This document shows, piece by piece, positions 45,780 through 56,467 of a stretch of 64,000 nucleotides of DNA. The DNA is from Perognathus longimembris pacificus. Taxonomy: Eukaryota; Chordata; Mammalia; Rodentia; Heteromyidae. Numbering within the stretch: position 1 is the first letter of the stretch; every line of letters begins with the position of its first letter. Location: NCBI RefSeq assembly GCF_023159225.1, contig NC_063168.1, positions 52,927,398 through 52,991,397 of the forward strand. The letters are read 5' to 3'. A model generated the notes under the pieces. That model was given only the letters and a program-made list of their open reading frames with translations, searched no databases and was not told the origin of the DNA. Made by a program: the position numbers and the translations under genes.

Positions 45780-46311
45780 ATTCTTTATGGAATCCAAATC
45801 TAAGAATGGACAGATTTTCCTGGGCCTTGGGTCTTTACTTTTGGAGGCTCTTGTCCTATGTAAAACTTTGATTTGAAAATTTTGTTATGTTCTTCTCTTG
45901 TTCAACTGTGTTTTGTTGTAGGAGTGCAGTCACAAGCCTTACAATCAATGAAGAAAGGTATGATTGCTTTTGATCTCCTGCCACTCTGGTTTTCCAGTTC
46001 TGAGTGGGTTCCCCAGGAGACCCAGTCCTTTGGTGGATAGTAATTTCTCTTACCCAACATGCTCCTCTCTGGAGAAAATTTGACTGAGTTTGGCTCTGAG
46101 GAAGCATCATGTGATGTCTGGGGCGAGCATCCAGCACTGATTCAGCCCCTCTGTTCACTACTGCTTCCTATACGTTCTTTCTCAGAAAACCAGCTTCCAA
46201 CTTGTATAGAGGAGCTAGAGTAGGAATTTTTCATCTGAGATGAACTCTAGAGGAGAAGATATGGCATCTATGAAACTCCTACAATTGCATCCAAAGTATT
46301 GTGTGAAAGAG
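45780..46311. other. Intergenic sequence, no gene recognised
   Basis: Unique-looking flank of the retrocopy, on its 5' side. Confidence 0.5.
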
Positions 46312-46601
46312 CATTTCATGAGACAACAGTCTCTAATTTTCATCAGAGTATCAAGAGAGAATATGACGCTGTAATGGCTAAGAACCACTGTTCTCCAGAC
46401 GGTTTCTGCACTAGTTGCTCTCTATAAGGCTCTTTTAGTTCCAACATTCTGTGACCCCAAGATCCTACAATATAGCCTTGTAGCAAATTTACCAAAACCA
46501 AAATTGCTCATTCACTCTCTCAAATGACTTTATAAGTACATTCCTAAGTAAGCATGAGACTATCTGAAGACTGTTAGCCTTGTTAGAACAGGAGATTCTA
46601 T
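46312..46601 (+). repeat. Parent-like copy of a local 290-bp duplication
   Basis: Directly repeated at 47324-47621 with about 90% identity by eye. Shared blocks include AATTTTCATCAGAGTATCA, GTGACCCCAAGATCCTA and CATTCCTAAGTAAGCATGAG. This copy has no bounding direct repeats, so it is the likelier template. Confidence 0.85.
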
Positions 46602-47278
46602 GTTATTGTAAGAGAATAACAAAGGATTAAGCACTAAATTTTTATGGGCAAAGCACTAGTATTTCCTCACATAACAAGACTATTTATTCTAACCTCAAGT
46701 ACTGTAAACATTGGGATATCATTTCTTTCATAGCAGCAAGATTTGAAAGCTGTACTAAGTGGAAGAGTGGCTAAAAAAAGTTGGTGTGTAAGATTCCTGC
46801 CTTCTTTCTTCTTACTCCTTTTGTGCAAGGTGTGGGAGCCATGGGGGAACCTGCCATTATTATTCCTTCCTTTTCTGTGTCACCTACAGTTCCTCAGTTT
46901 GCCCCTAGGAGGTGTTCTGTGCTAGGAAGGAAAAGGGTAGCCACACACATGAGACCCTGTAGTGACTGATAGCTAACAGCGTCAACTGAGGACGTGCTGA
47001 GTGAACTAGGGTAACTTTTAACCAGACAGATCTGAAAAAGTAATACAAAAATCTTATGTCACCTCACAAAATCTTGTGTGGCTTAGAGGAAAAATTTGCA
47101 CTAACATTACTCTAGTATTGCTCTTAGTCTAGTATTCCTCTTTTGGAGATCCTTGTTGCAGCCCACAAAGTCATCCACACAGAGACTAGTAGAATCTCTC
47201 CCCTTTGTCCTCTCCCCCATAAGGAGCCAGGTGTGAAGTGTGGCTCACATCAATTGGGAGGGTGTGGAAGCCACCTGC
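46602..47278. other. Intergenic sequence, no gene recognised
   Basis: Unique-looking. A pyrimidine tract followed by GTGCAAG at about 46800-46830 looks like a splice acceptor, but the ORF after it is short and unrecognised. Confidence 0.4.
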
Positions 47279-47323
47279 TGTAGCTTAGATCTGGAATGTC
47301 CCTCAAAGGTTTGAGGGACATTT

Positions 47324-47621
47324 TATGAGACAACAGTTTCTAATTTTCATCAGAGTATCAAAAGAGAATATGACTTTGCAATGATTAAGAACAACTGTTC
47401 TCCAGATGGTTTCGGCACTAGTTGCTGTCTATAAAGCTCTCTCTATAAAGCTCTTTTAGTTCCAAAATTATGTGACCCCAAGATCCTATAATACAGCCTT
47501 GTAGCAAATTTACCCAAACCCAAATTGTTCATTTATTCTCTCAAATGACTTTATAAGTACATTCCTAAGTAAGCATGAGGCTTTCTGAAGACTTCTAGCC
47601 TTGTTAGAACAGGAAATTCTA
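47324..47621 (+). repeat. 298-bp inserted copy of 46312-46601 with 14-bp target duplication
   Basis: TTTGAGGGACATTT flanks the segment exactly (47310-47323 and 47622-47635), and removing it rejoins the LTR. There is no poly(A) tail. The copy also holds a 14-bp internal tandem repeat (CTATAAAGCTCTCT) absent from the parent. See findings for possible origins. Confidence 0.85.
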
Positions 47622-47705
47622 TTTGAGGGACATTTGTCAAAGGCTTATTTCCAAGCCTGTGTCACTACTGGAAAGTGGTGGAACATTTAAAACACAAGAC
47701 TACAA

Positions 47706-47948
47706 CTGGATTTGGTGTCTCACACCTGCAATCCTAGCTATTGAGGTGGCTGAGATCTGAGAATCACATTTGAATCTAGCTCAGGCAGGAAAGTCTGTGA
47801 GACTCTTATCTCCAAGTAACCACCAAAAAGCTGGAAGTAGAGCTGTGGCTCAAGTGGTAGAGCACTAGCCTTGTGCAATAAAGTTCAGAGACAATGCTTA
47901 GGGTCTGAGTTCAAGCACCAGGTCCAGAACAAAAATAAAGTAAAATAA
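47706..47948 (+). mobile_element. B1-Geo composite SINE inside the MaLR LTR
   Basis: CACACCTGCAATCCTAGCTA, TTATCTCCAAGTAACCACCA, then the Geo module with A-box-like TGGCTCAAGTGG (47846-47857) and B-box-like AGTTCAAGCACC (47908-47919), and an AAAATAAAGTAAAATAAA tail. Confidence 0.85.
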
Positions 47949-48483
47949 AAATAAAAGATGGGACCTAGTGGAAGCAAGTAATACCATGGACACTGGTTTC
48001 TTCCTCCTTTTTGCTGCCTACCATGAGGGGAAAAGGATTCTTCCTTCACAGACTCCCTGCCATGATGATGCGCCTTAATTCAGGTTTGAAAAGCAATGGA
48101 GTTGATCAACTGTGGGCTAAAACCTCTGAAACCGTGAGTCAAAATAAAGCTTGTCTCTTTATAAAGTGATTATCTCAAGTATTTTTTTTCACAGTGATGT
48201 AATGCTAACTAACATACCACTGTACTCTAGAAGCTCCATACTTCACAGCAGCTAATATTGTTAGAGGAACTTTCTGGTCATGGCTTTCATAATACTCATA
48301 GGGCCATGCCAGTTATAAGAATCACTGTAACCGGGTCCGCTCAAAGAAAAGGCTGCCTATCTAGTAATTATGGCTGTTCCAATCCAGGTAGAAACTATTG
48401 TCCAGGGCATATTTTTACTTTATCAAGTTTCTGCAAAAACAGTTCCAAGAAGTTATCTAAAAATGAATTAAAAAGGCAGAAAG

Positions 48484-48738
48484 AAGCCAGGCACTGGGTG
48501 GCTCATGCCTGTAATTCTAGCTACTCAAATAGCTGAGATCTGAGGATTGAGGTTTGAAACCAGCCTGGGGAAGAATGTCTGTGAGACTATCTCCAATTAA
48601 CTACCAAAAAGCCAGAAGTGAAGGTGTGGCTCAAATGGTAAAGTAATAGCCTTCAGCAAAAAAGCTCTAGGATAGTGCTCAGGCACTGAGTTCAAGCTCC
48701 AGGACTTGCACCAAAAACAAAATCAAAAAAAGGAAGAA
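48484..48738 (+). mobile_element. B1-Geo composite SINE
   Basis: GCCAGGCACTGGGTGGCTCA, GTAATTCTAGCTACTCAAAT, CTATCTCCAATTAACTACCA, a Geo module with TGTGGCTCAAATGGTAAAG, and an A-rich tail. Confidence 0.85.
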
Positions 48739-49714
48739 AGGATTTTGTTAATCTTTTTATCTATGATTCCTCAAGAGATGATTTTTTAATTTCTGGCAAA
48801 ATATCTGGTTAAATAGGAAGGACTCCGAGTGGCACCCTGATACAAAAAACTAAATCACACAGTGCATTTGTCATCATTTATTTGTTATAGTGGCTTTGAT
48901 TTCCAAACTGGAATGGTTGCACAGTACCTGGCTACTTCTGCGAAAATATTTCCACTTGAAAGCTTCAGAACTATATTTTGGGGGGAAACTTAAACAATAA
49001 AGGAGAATTTATCTCCCCAAAACAGTTTTTGTAGAAAATAGTAAACATGGGTTAAGAGAGCAAGGAAACCAAATCTGGATCTAGAAGAAAGAAAGGTGAC
49101 TTCCAAAGCAGTAGTCAGTCAAGTTAAAGGTGTAAGGCATGGTTTGGGGGAACCCTGCACCCTACCTTATACCCTACCCTTCACCTGCTTGGCTTTCCCT
49201 AAACCTTCTGCTCATGTTTGAGAATTTTGTGTAGAAATATATTCATTTCACAATGTAAGGGAAGACTGAAGATGTGAACCGTATGAGACACATAGTCATA
49301 CTCTAAGAAACCAAGTCTGAAAATGCAGAATTCATCAAGTAGAAAAGCCAGAGGAAACCACAGATCACCAAGCAAAACCTTTATCTTATGAATGAAGAAA
49401 CTGTTAAAAAAAATAAGAAAGGGCGGGGGGAAGGTTACACAGGACAGATTGACAGATGGACAGATATTGGTTAGAATATCAGATGACTGACAAGAATGAG
49501 GCTTGATGCTGATCTCTCCAGGCGGCAGTTGGGCCCAAACAAGAAGTCATGAAGATATTTCTTCCAGGTAACAGCAGCTCCTCTGGTTGCAGACAGCCCT
49601 TCACAAGATAAAGTGGGAAGAATGGAGAATTTGGGCCCCAAATGAATGAACTCTGATCTCAATATAGAGGCGATCCTTTTTATCTCCTCAAAAGAGAAAG
49701 ATAACTCACTACAT
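48739..49714. other. Intergenic sequence, no gene recognised
   Basis: Unique-looking; no coding signal. Confidence 0.5.
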
Positions 49715-49719
49715 TAGTT

Positions 49720-49803
49720 GTTCTACAGCGGCAGAGATGGATTGGATCCGGGGCCCCACACACGCTCTGAAGGTGCTCTACCACTGAGCCACACCTCAGC
49801 TCA
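49720..49803 (-). mobile_element. ID-like tRNA-derived element
   Basis: GGGGCCCCACACACGCTCTG then GTGCTCTACCACTGAGCCAC: minus-strand tRNA-Ala-like pattern. The start GGATTGGATCCGG is diverged. Confidence 0.5.
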
Positions 49804-50596
49804 CTGAAGGGGCTTTGAATTGCAAATAGCAAACCTGTGGACTTCCCAGGAGGTAGTGACCCAGGAGTTGGCCCTTCACCATCCTCTTCCTGCCTGCTTT
49901 TCTTTTATAAGGTTAGTTTTTGTAGGAGCAATGGCTTAGATGTATTATTTCATTACCTCATTCTCTTCATTAAAGATAGGAATCTTTCCCAATATCTTAT
50001 GTAGTTAATATACACAAAGTTAATGTATTTCAGGTCTTTGTTTATGATAGAGAGGTCATAATGAGAAGAAACTTGAAAGGTTGTAGCAAAGCCACGGACA
50101 GAGGAACAATTCGAAGAGGAAGAGTGGGCATGTGAGAGGTAACTGGTCTTCAAGGGTAGGAGCTGCTATTTTGAAGGATGACCTGACATGAAAATGATCC
50201 CATGTGAGCACGGGATGCTAGAGGTGCCTCCTATTGGACTGAATCTATGAGTGGGGTCTGGAGAAAAACAGAAAAAGGACATCCTTTATTTAGCTGAAGG
50301 AACTGCAGTCCTTACTGGAGGAAGAGCAAGGAATGAGAAATCAGAGGGGACCTAGGGTATCTTGAATGGAGGAGCTATCAGCTGGTCTGATCAAGGCCCA
50401 ACCTCCACTTGTAACCTAAAGAAAGTTATTCAGTATGGCTGAACAAACAAAGACTATGGGGGTGCAACAGATAACTCCCTATTGGGGAACTTATTTTCCC
50501 AATTTCCTAGGACATTCTTTACCTTAAACCATACCAGCCAGGTACCTTGGAATTATAATTAGAACATAGGCTTGCTCTAGGGATATAAAGAGCTGA
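49804..50596. other. Intergenic sequence, no gene recognised
   Basis: Unique-looking; no coding signal. Confidence 0.5.
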
Positions 50597-50610
50597 AGAG
50601 AATCATAACC

Positions 50611-50825
50611 GGGGCTGGGGATATGGCCTAGTGGCAAGAGTGCTTGCCTTGTATACATGAGGCCCTGGGTTCAATTCCTCAGCACCACATATATACAGAA
50701 AACGGCCAGAAGTGGCGCTGTGGCTTAAGTGGCAGAGTGCTATCCTTGAGCAAAAAGAAGCCAGGGACAGTGCTCAGGCCCTGAGTCCAAGCCCCAGGAC
50801 TGGCCAAAAAAAAAAAAAAAAAAAA
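50611..50825 (+). mobile_element. IDL-Geo SINE with clean target duplication
   Basis: Complete, intermediate-age wording (CTTGCCTTGTATACATGAGG). AGAGAATCATAACC lies at 50597-50610 and 50826-50839. Confidence 0.93.
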
Positions 50826-50857
50826 AGAGAATCATAACCATGAAAAGACAGAGTAAG

Positions 50858-51104
50858 CCAGCTGCTGGTAGCTCACACCTGTAATCCTAGCTACTCAGGA
50901 GGCTGATCTGAGGAAAGCAGTTTGAAGCCAGCCAAGGCAGGAGAGTCCATGAGATTCTTATCTCCAATTAACCACCAAAAAACAGGAAGTGGAGTTGTGG
51001 CTCAAAATGGTAGAGCATTAGCCTTGAGCACAAAAGCTCAAGGACAGTGCCCAGACCCTGAGTTCAAGCCCCACAACGAACAAAAATTAAAAAAAAAAAA
51101 AAAA
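50858..51104 (+). mobile_element. B1-Geo composite SINE
   Basis: GCTGGTAGCTCACACCTGTA, CTCAGGAGGCTGATCTGAGG, TTATCTCCAATTAACCACCA, a Geo module ending GAGTTCAAGCCCC, and an A tail. AAGACAGAGTA before and AAGACAGAATA after suggest the target duplication. Confidence 0.88.
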
Positions 51105-51904
51105 AGAAGACAGAATATGGGGAGGTGATAACAAAGGTGGCATTTAAAACCATCAAGGGCCTCCCACTGTGTACACATGTGTATGTCTGTGCATACTTCA
51201 GGGCCCTCTCCTGACCCCCATTTACATTTGTTTTTTTTCCTAGCTCATGACATCTGGCAGCATTCAGCCTCTTTGCTAAGCTAGTGTTCCAAAACACCGA
51301 GGCCACCTGGTGTCACTCAATTGTTACCAGCTGTCTCTGGCTTTCGAACTCTGTTTTTAATATCAGAGTTGAATGCTGCTTATTAACCAAACACAGTTTA
51401 TTATTTCAGGTAGGTGGTGATGGTTCAGGCAGCTAAGAGCAGGCAGACTTCCACAAATAGAATCCCAGTAGCGTGAGATAGGTTCAATCAGAAGGAAAGT
51501 ATCTGGAGAAATATACACCTGTACACTGATGCCTAATACATGGCTCTCTTTAAGTTGGCCCTTTTCAAACCTGAGAGCTATAAGGATGGCATAGTTCCTT
51601 GAGGAAATCCAAACCTCCGTGGTGACTCAAGCAGGGAGCCCCATTTTGCCTTCAGCTGAGTGCCAACAGCCGGAGACTAGTCTCCTTTCTTTATCCTGGA
51701 GTGAGTTACCTTGGGGGGGGGGGTTCAGCTCCAGAGGTGTTTTCTCTAAATTCTGTCACATGCGGGCACCACACAGGAGCCCTTTTGTTAAGGGGCAAAT
51801 GAGAATAGCAAACCACAATGGTCCCTATAAGGAATGTGGTGAAGGTTTGACCGAATTCCTCCCAGGATTCTACACTGTAAAATGTAAAAAAAAAAAAAAA
51901 AAGG
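51105..51904. other. Intergenic sequence with an unexplained A tract
   Basis: An 18-nt A run (51886-51902) follows sequence that is not a SINE I recognise. It could be a retrocopy tail or a simple A tract. A G run lies at 51714-51723. Confidence 0.4.
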
Positions 51905-52195
51905 TGTTTACAGTTTGAGCAAACTATGAGTCGAGATAGAGGAAGATAGAAGTGACCTCGGCTATAGGCAGATTTTATTAGAGAAAACTTAAGAGGGTCT
52001 CAGTATCCTGACCGGGAGGCAGGCAGAGATGGAGAGGGCAAGCAAAAGAGAGGGAGAGGGAGGAGAGCCTCTTGGAGGAAGCCTGGGCTGTTGCTGATTG
52101 GCATTTCTGAGTGTCATCAATTACAAGAGACTGAAACTTAGGTGACCCTGTATTGAAAGTCCCCAATGGGCCTGGGGCAATGAGGCCTAACTGCA
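51905..52195 (-). mobile_element. Probable solo LTR (ERV1-like)
   Basis: Minus strand: starts TGCAGTTAGGCC, has a CCAATCAGC box, AATAAAATCTG (complement of about 51972-51978), and ends AAACTGTAAACA. AAGG borders both sides (51901-51904 and 52196-52199), a 4-bp duplication as in class I elements. Four bases can match by chance, so boundaries are tentative. Confidence 0.45.
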
Positions 52196-52409
52196 AAGGT
52201 TTCCTTGTTCCCTTCAGTCCCTCTACTCCTTGACCTCAGAAAGTGACAGTGGGGACCGAAGGCAGAACACTGGAGGCCCAGTACCCAGAATTCATCTCTC
52301 CAGAAATGTATCTGAACTTACACAGGATTGGAGGTAAAGAAATCCTGCTGGGGATGGAATGCATAGCCCAGAAATATGACATATGTGTTTATGTATGCAT
52401 GTGTGCATA

Positions 52410-52421
52410 ACACACACACAC

Positions 52422-52456
<35 letters not shown>
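52410..52456. repeat. (CA)n microsatellite
   Basis: About 22 CA units with one AA interruption. Confidence 0.96.
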
Positions 52457-52457
<1 letters not shown>

Positions 52458-53221
52458 ATGCATTCCTACTACCTGTGGTTATAAATGGACATTTGGGAAG
52501 AGGTAATCATAATCATGGAACTGACCATGAACTGAACAAACTTCTCCAATATTTTACTTCTCAGATACAATAGAAAGATCTGCCTAGTACAGGAAAAGAT
52601 GAAAAAAATCTGAAGATGAAAATTATCCTATAACATTCTGTATCTGGCATTCTGGTCTTTGTACTTGGCAGATTTAAAGTGTTGTTTTTCTTTTTTTTTT
52701 TTTTCTTCAGTATGGGAATCCTCCTCATCTGCTGTTTTATACATGATACAGATGTACTGTTAACCTTGGTTGCCTTAAGGATATATTGTGAAAGTTTCCC
52801 CGCATGCCCATGTATCCAGCCACCTTCAAGATGTTACAATCCAGATGAACACGTTTACTCACACCCTTGCTGCCAGGCGTCAGTTACAATGGCCCAGTCT
52901 CTCCTTGGGCCCTGTCACCCACAAAGTGTCATGACCCCAGTATCTGTGGGGCTTGGGAGATTGCAAAACACAGCTTCTGTGAACTCTGTGTCTTATATTT
53001 CTGGGAAGATCACTTCCTTTATTCCTGTGGTTGGCTCATTTTCTATCTTTCTCCCTCTTACTTGCAGCCTATTGTTTGTCTGGAATTCCCATGTGTTGAA
53101 TGGCTTCTGAGTGATTTTCAGAGCATTCTAGAAAAGAGGAGGAGGCTGGGTAAGCCTCAGGACTGTCTCTGTTTGAGTGACTGACAGCCAGCCTCAGGAG
53201 TCTCCAGGGTCTAAAAAAGCC
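52457..53221. other. Intergenic sequence, no gene recognised
   Basis: A 143-codon ORF (52679-53110) starts in a poly-T tract and shows no family pattern; I treat it as chance. Confidence 0.45.
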
Positions 53222-53318
53222 ATCCATCTCCTCTCTTTCTCTTTCCTCTCCTTCCTCCTCCTCTCTCTCCCTCTCCCTCTCCCTCAGCCCTCTATCTTTC
53301 CCCCTCTCCCTCTGAGGT
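53222..53318. repeat. CT-rich low-complexity tract
   Basis: CTCCCTCTCC-type pyrimidine tract broken by a few purines. Confidence 0.85.
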
Positions 53319-53555
53319 AGCAGCAGAGGAAAAGCCACTTTGGACACTGGGAGGTCTGCAGAGTGGGGGAGCCCTGACTTTCTTGCACCCCTCCATCATT
53401 ACCTCCATTTGGCAGGAAGGTAATTTTCTTAGGCCTTCAATTTGTGGGACCACACACGTTCTTGAAAGAGGCGCTAACTAGCTTTACGGGGGATAAAATT
53501 CTTCTGTGAGAAACTTAATAAAAAGTTCCTTTGTGTCTGGCAGAACTTTTCTCAC

Positions 53556-54019
53556 TGATTGTACTGCGATCTTCTTTTTCATGGTATAAGGAGAGAAAAC
53601 AGAAAAGCCACATTTTGAAGGATCGAATCTTGGAATCTTTATTAAAAGGCTGGAGACTGCGAGGTGGAATCCTGTCTCAAAGGCCAGCAGCCAGAAACTA
53701 TACTTAACACAGTTAGGAAACTGAGCCATAAAGTCCAGAGAGGAAAGAAAGAACAAAAACAATACCAACAAACCAACCAATTCAGCTCCAATGGAGAGCT
53801 GAAGTGGGACACCATGGTGACTAGAGAAAATCCAGGAGACAGGAGACAGGACTCGAACTGGGAGACATGTGGCATGGCGTCATGGTGCCTGACCCATTCC
53901 CAGCCTAAATAGGGTCAGGTTTGGGGGCAGGATCACTGGAAACTTCCAGTCCTAGGCACTGGGCTGACAGGTTAGTAACCTATTAGCTAAGTACCTACCC
54001 TTGTCTCCAGGCATGCCCA
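53556..54019 (-). mobile_element. Probable solo LTR (ERV1-like)
   Basis: Minus strand begins TGGGCATGCC, has CCCTATTTAGG (TATA-like, about 53908), AATAAA (complement of 53638-53643), and ends CAGTACAATCA. TCAC flanks it (53552-53555 and 54020-54023). The 4-bp match and TG...CA ends are suggestive but not proof. Confidence 0.4.
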
Positions 54020-54023
54020 TCAC

Positions 54024-54859
54024 CTGGTAGGTGCGATTCACCTTCCCTCACCATGAAGACAGGATGCCAGAGCCAACCATTAACCATGTGGCCAAGATGG
54101 TGCTGGCCAGACCAGATTGCCCTATTTTTGTAACAGCTTCAGTAGTCTTAGCTATCAGGGCATTGTTTGGGGGGCCTAACTCTAACCATCACCACACACC
54201 GGTAAACTATAATAAGCTATGTTTGGTTAGTGAGCAGCATTCAGTCCTGATACTAATAACATATTCCCTTGTGCTTGGTCCTCTCCTTGCTCTGACTCCC
54301 CCTGAGAAAGGTATTTATGACATCTTTGATTCATGCATCAGGCTTTCTCTTTTTCTTCTCAACATCCTAAAGCAGCTTTCCCTTTTTTCCCCTGAAAAAA
54401 AATGTTCCCAATAATTCAAGGACCTGTGTTTCAATTCATGTCTCATGAGAGGGTTCCCTCATGGCCGCCTCATTCTCCTGACTTGACAATCCAGTGTACC
54501 CCAGAGGATCCACTGACAATGGTATGTCTGTGGATAGAAAAGTGCAGGATCATTCTTTTCTAGAATTTTACCCTCTTCCTCCTCTGTCTTCTTCCTCTTC
54601 CTTCCCTTCCTCCTCTTCCTCTGTGTCCTCCTCCTCCTTGCCAAAGACCCAGGAGAAAGAGAAGATGAGTTTTCACACCCAGTGTAACAGACAGACAGGA
54701 CAATATTGAATGCAACACACATTATTCCTTCACTGTTCTCATAGGCATATCTTATGCATCATCCCTTTGAAAGAAAGACAGTGTAGGTGGATAGGAATCA
54801 AGTGACAGATATAATGCCTGATTGATAACATCTGGTCCATCATGGCACTTCTTGTTCCT
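54024..54859. other. Intergenic sequence, no gene recognised
   Basis: Includes a CTTCCT-rich tract (54570-54640). ORFs here follow the tract or are chance. Confidence 0.45.
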
Positions 54860-55155
54860 ATAGTACCTCAAGAGCTCAAATACGTCTTCTCATAATGTTG
54901 TCAATTCCCATAATGCCCCCCATGTGCCAAGGAAAAGAGCCCAGCAGAGAGTGCATAAGCCATCAAGCAATTAGCACAAAGCCCAGAGGAGGAGATATGG
55001 AAGAAGGCCCATACTATTAAAACCCATCCTTTGAAAGAGGTCTCCATTGGACTCCTTTTGGGGGCTCTCTGCAAATGAATCTCTCTACTTAGCTTTCCTT
55101 TCACTTTCAAATAAACTTGCTGTGTCTGCTTTAAACACTTTCCTGCCTTCTAATT
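54860..55155 (+). mobile_element. Decayed LTR-like segment
   Basis: ACTATTAAAACCC (TATA-like, 55013), CTCCATTGGACTCC, then TTTCAAATAAACTTGCTGTG (AATAAA near 55110) are spaced like U3-R of a class I LTR. Ends not resolved. Confidence 0.4.
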
Positions 55156-55339
55156 TTTTTAATGGGCAGAGGAAATGAATCCATTCCCCTAGACAGAATC
55201 ACCATCAATTCCTCACAACAGCCTGAGGAGAAAGACCCAATAGATATGGTTTCCAGGTTTTGTAGACTTGGAACCACTGTGGCTCTGCAGAGGACGCTGT
55301 GCTGTGCCACCTACACTGATGCTGAGAGCAGAGGAGCTG

Positions 55340-55442
55340 CCCGGAATACTTTATCCTCTTTGTAAAATGAGAATAACAATTTTTACTTCAGGGAGTTATT
55401 GTGATTAAACAAGAATAAAGGTAAAGCTCCTTGCCCAGGGTT
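55340..55442 (+). mobile_element. MIR element remnant
   Basis: CCTCTTTGTAAAATGAGAAT, TTCAGGGAGTTATTGTGAT and TTAAACAAGAATAAAGG follow the 3' half of MIR. Confidence 0.7.
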
Positions 55443-55958
55443 GGGGGTACAGCAGGAACTATGCACAAATGTTCATGTCAGATTCGCTGGAAGAAATCAC
55501 CAAGGACAAAAAGTGATGTCACTTCTACCCCGCTGAAGCCCAAAGTGGAGATGAATTTTTCCAGGGTCTCAGCGTATGGCCCTGCAATAGATCTGCAAGG
55601 TGGCTTTTCAGTGTGCCCAGGACATTGAGCTAGTGGAATCAATAGATAAAGAGGGGGGAAAAAAGAACTGGGGGGGGGCATTTTATAGGTAGACTTTCCA
55701 ATCTTTTTGTTTTCTTACAAATGCTTACTGTGGAACATTTTATTCAATCCAAAACAAAACAGAGAAGAGGGTGAGAGATTGCCACAGTGACATTTTGGTG
55801 AGCATCCTTTCCTTTCTCTTTGCTGAAGTCTATAAATGTGATTACTTAAACAAATGGGTTTTACTTTATGTATTGTTCTGAAAACTGCACTCTCTTTTGC
55901 TCAATAACACATTAAGCACATCATGGCTATCTATCCACATGAAAACAAACAAACAAAC
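55443..55958. other. Intergenic sequence, no gene recognised
   Basis: Unique-looking, with a G run at 55671-55677. Confidence 0.5.
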
Positions 55959-55959
55959 A

Positions 55960-56068
55960 AGGGCTGGGATGTAGCTCAGTGGCAAAGCGCTTGCCTAGCA
56001 AGTGCAATGTCCTGGGTTCAATCCCCATTACCAAACAACAACAACAACAACAACAAAAAAAAAAAAAC
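55960..56068 (+). mobile_element. ID SINE, well preserved
   Basis: GGGCTGGGATGTAGCTCAGT (A box), GCTTGCCTAGCAAGTGCAAT and GGGTTCAATCCCC (B box), then a CAACAACAA-A tail. This is the classic rodent ID pattern and lacks the Geo module. Confidence 0.9.
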
Positions 56069-56087
56069 CCCAAAACAACATGGAGAT

Positions 56088-56288
56088 TTTTTTTCCTTTT
56101 GCCTGTACTAGGTTTATGAAGTACTAAGCAAGTGCTTTTATTACTTGAGCCACACCTTAACCGTTTATGCTTTAATTATTTTACAGAATCTCATGTTTTT
56201 GTCCTGAGCTGGCCTTTGGACTGTAAACCTTCCACTTCAGCCTCTGGTGGAGCTATGACTACAGGTCTGAGCCACTGCACCTGGCTCA
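56088..56288 (-). mobile_element. ID/B1 composite SINE, decayed
   Basis: ID-like part (GTACTAGGTTTATGAAGTAC, ACTTGAGCCACACC) next to a B1-like part (CTGAGCTGGCCTTTGGACTG, CTGAGCCACTGCACCTGGC), minus orientation. Confidence 0.5.
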
Positions 56289-56359
56289 TAATAGCTTTAA
56301 TCGATGCTGTTGTATGGATATCTCTGAATTTATTTATCCATTGCCAACTCTTTTTAAAA

Positions 56360-56423
56360 TTAATACAAACTAGTTGTACAAAAGGGTTTCAGTATGTTAT
56401 GTCCATACCTTTCGATTTGCTAT

Positions 56424-56425
<2 letters not shown>
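56360..56425. repeat. Fragment of the TTGTACARAGGGGTT interspersed repeat
   Basis: AGTTGTACAAAAGGGTTTCA and ATGTCCATACCTTTCGAT match the wording of the 33.7- and 41.6-kb repeats and a common rodent repeat. Confidence 0.4.

Positions 56426-56426
<1 letters not shown>

Positions 56427-56465
<39 letters not shown>
56427..56465. repeat. (CA)n microsatellite
   Basis: About 19 perfect CA units. Confidence 0.96.

Positions 56466-56467
<2 letters not shown>

Larger units (their letters stand above)
47279..48214 (+). mobile_element. MaLR-type LTR carrying two later insertions
   Basis: Starts TGTAGCTTAGATCTGGAATG, continues after the insertions with TTTCCAAGCCTGTGTCACTA, GATGGGACCTAGTGGAAGC, TGCTGCCTACCATGAGG, an AATAAA signal at 48143-48148, and ends TAATGCTAACTAACA. 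These match MaLR-family LTR wording as I know it. It is interrupted by a 298-bp duplicated segment (47324-47621) and by a B1-Geo SINE (47706-47945), so it is older than both. No flanking duplication could be seen. Confidence 0.65.

Noticed and set aside
45079..45876. 265-codon plus-strand ORF opposite the YWHAB retrocopy
   Set aside because: It is the antisense shadow of the 14-3-3 coding sequence and GC-rich 5' UTR; its translation has no family pattern.
46740..46969. Pyrimidine tract plus GTGCAAG and a short ORF, possible exon
   Set aside because: No donor at a suitable place, ORF ends quickly, and no recognised protein.
52679..53110. 143-codon ORF with a hydrophobic start resembling a signal peptide
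   Set aside because: The hydrophobic start is translated poly-T; the rest has no family pattern.
53108..54134. Alternative LTR boundaries with GCTTC flanks
   Set aside because: The interval would include an unrelated CT-rich tract and the match is only 5 bp; the 53556-54019 limits fit the internal signals better.
55960..56035. Possible tRNA gene (A and B boxes present)
   Set aside because: It is an ID SINE: it has the ID body and an A-rich tail, and lacks a complete cloverleaf acceptor stem.
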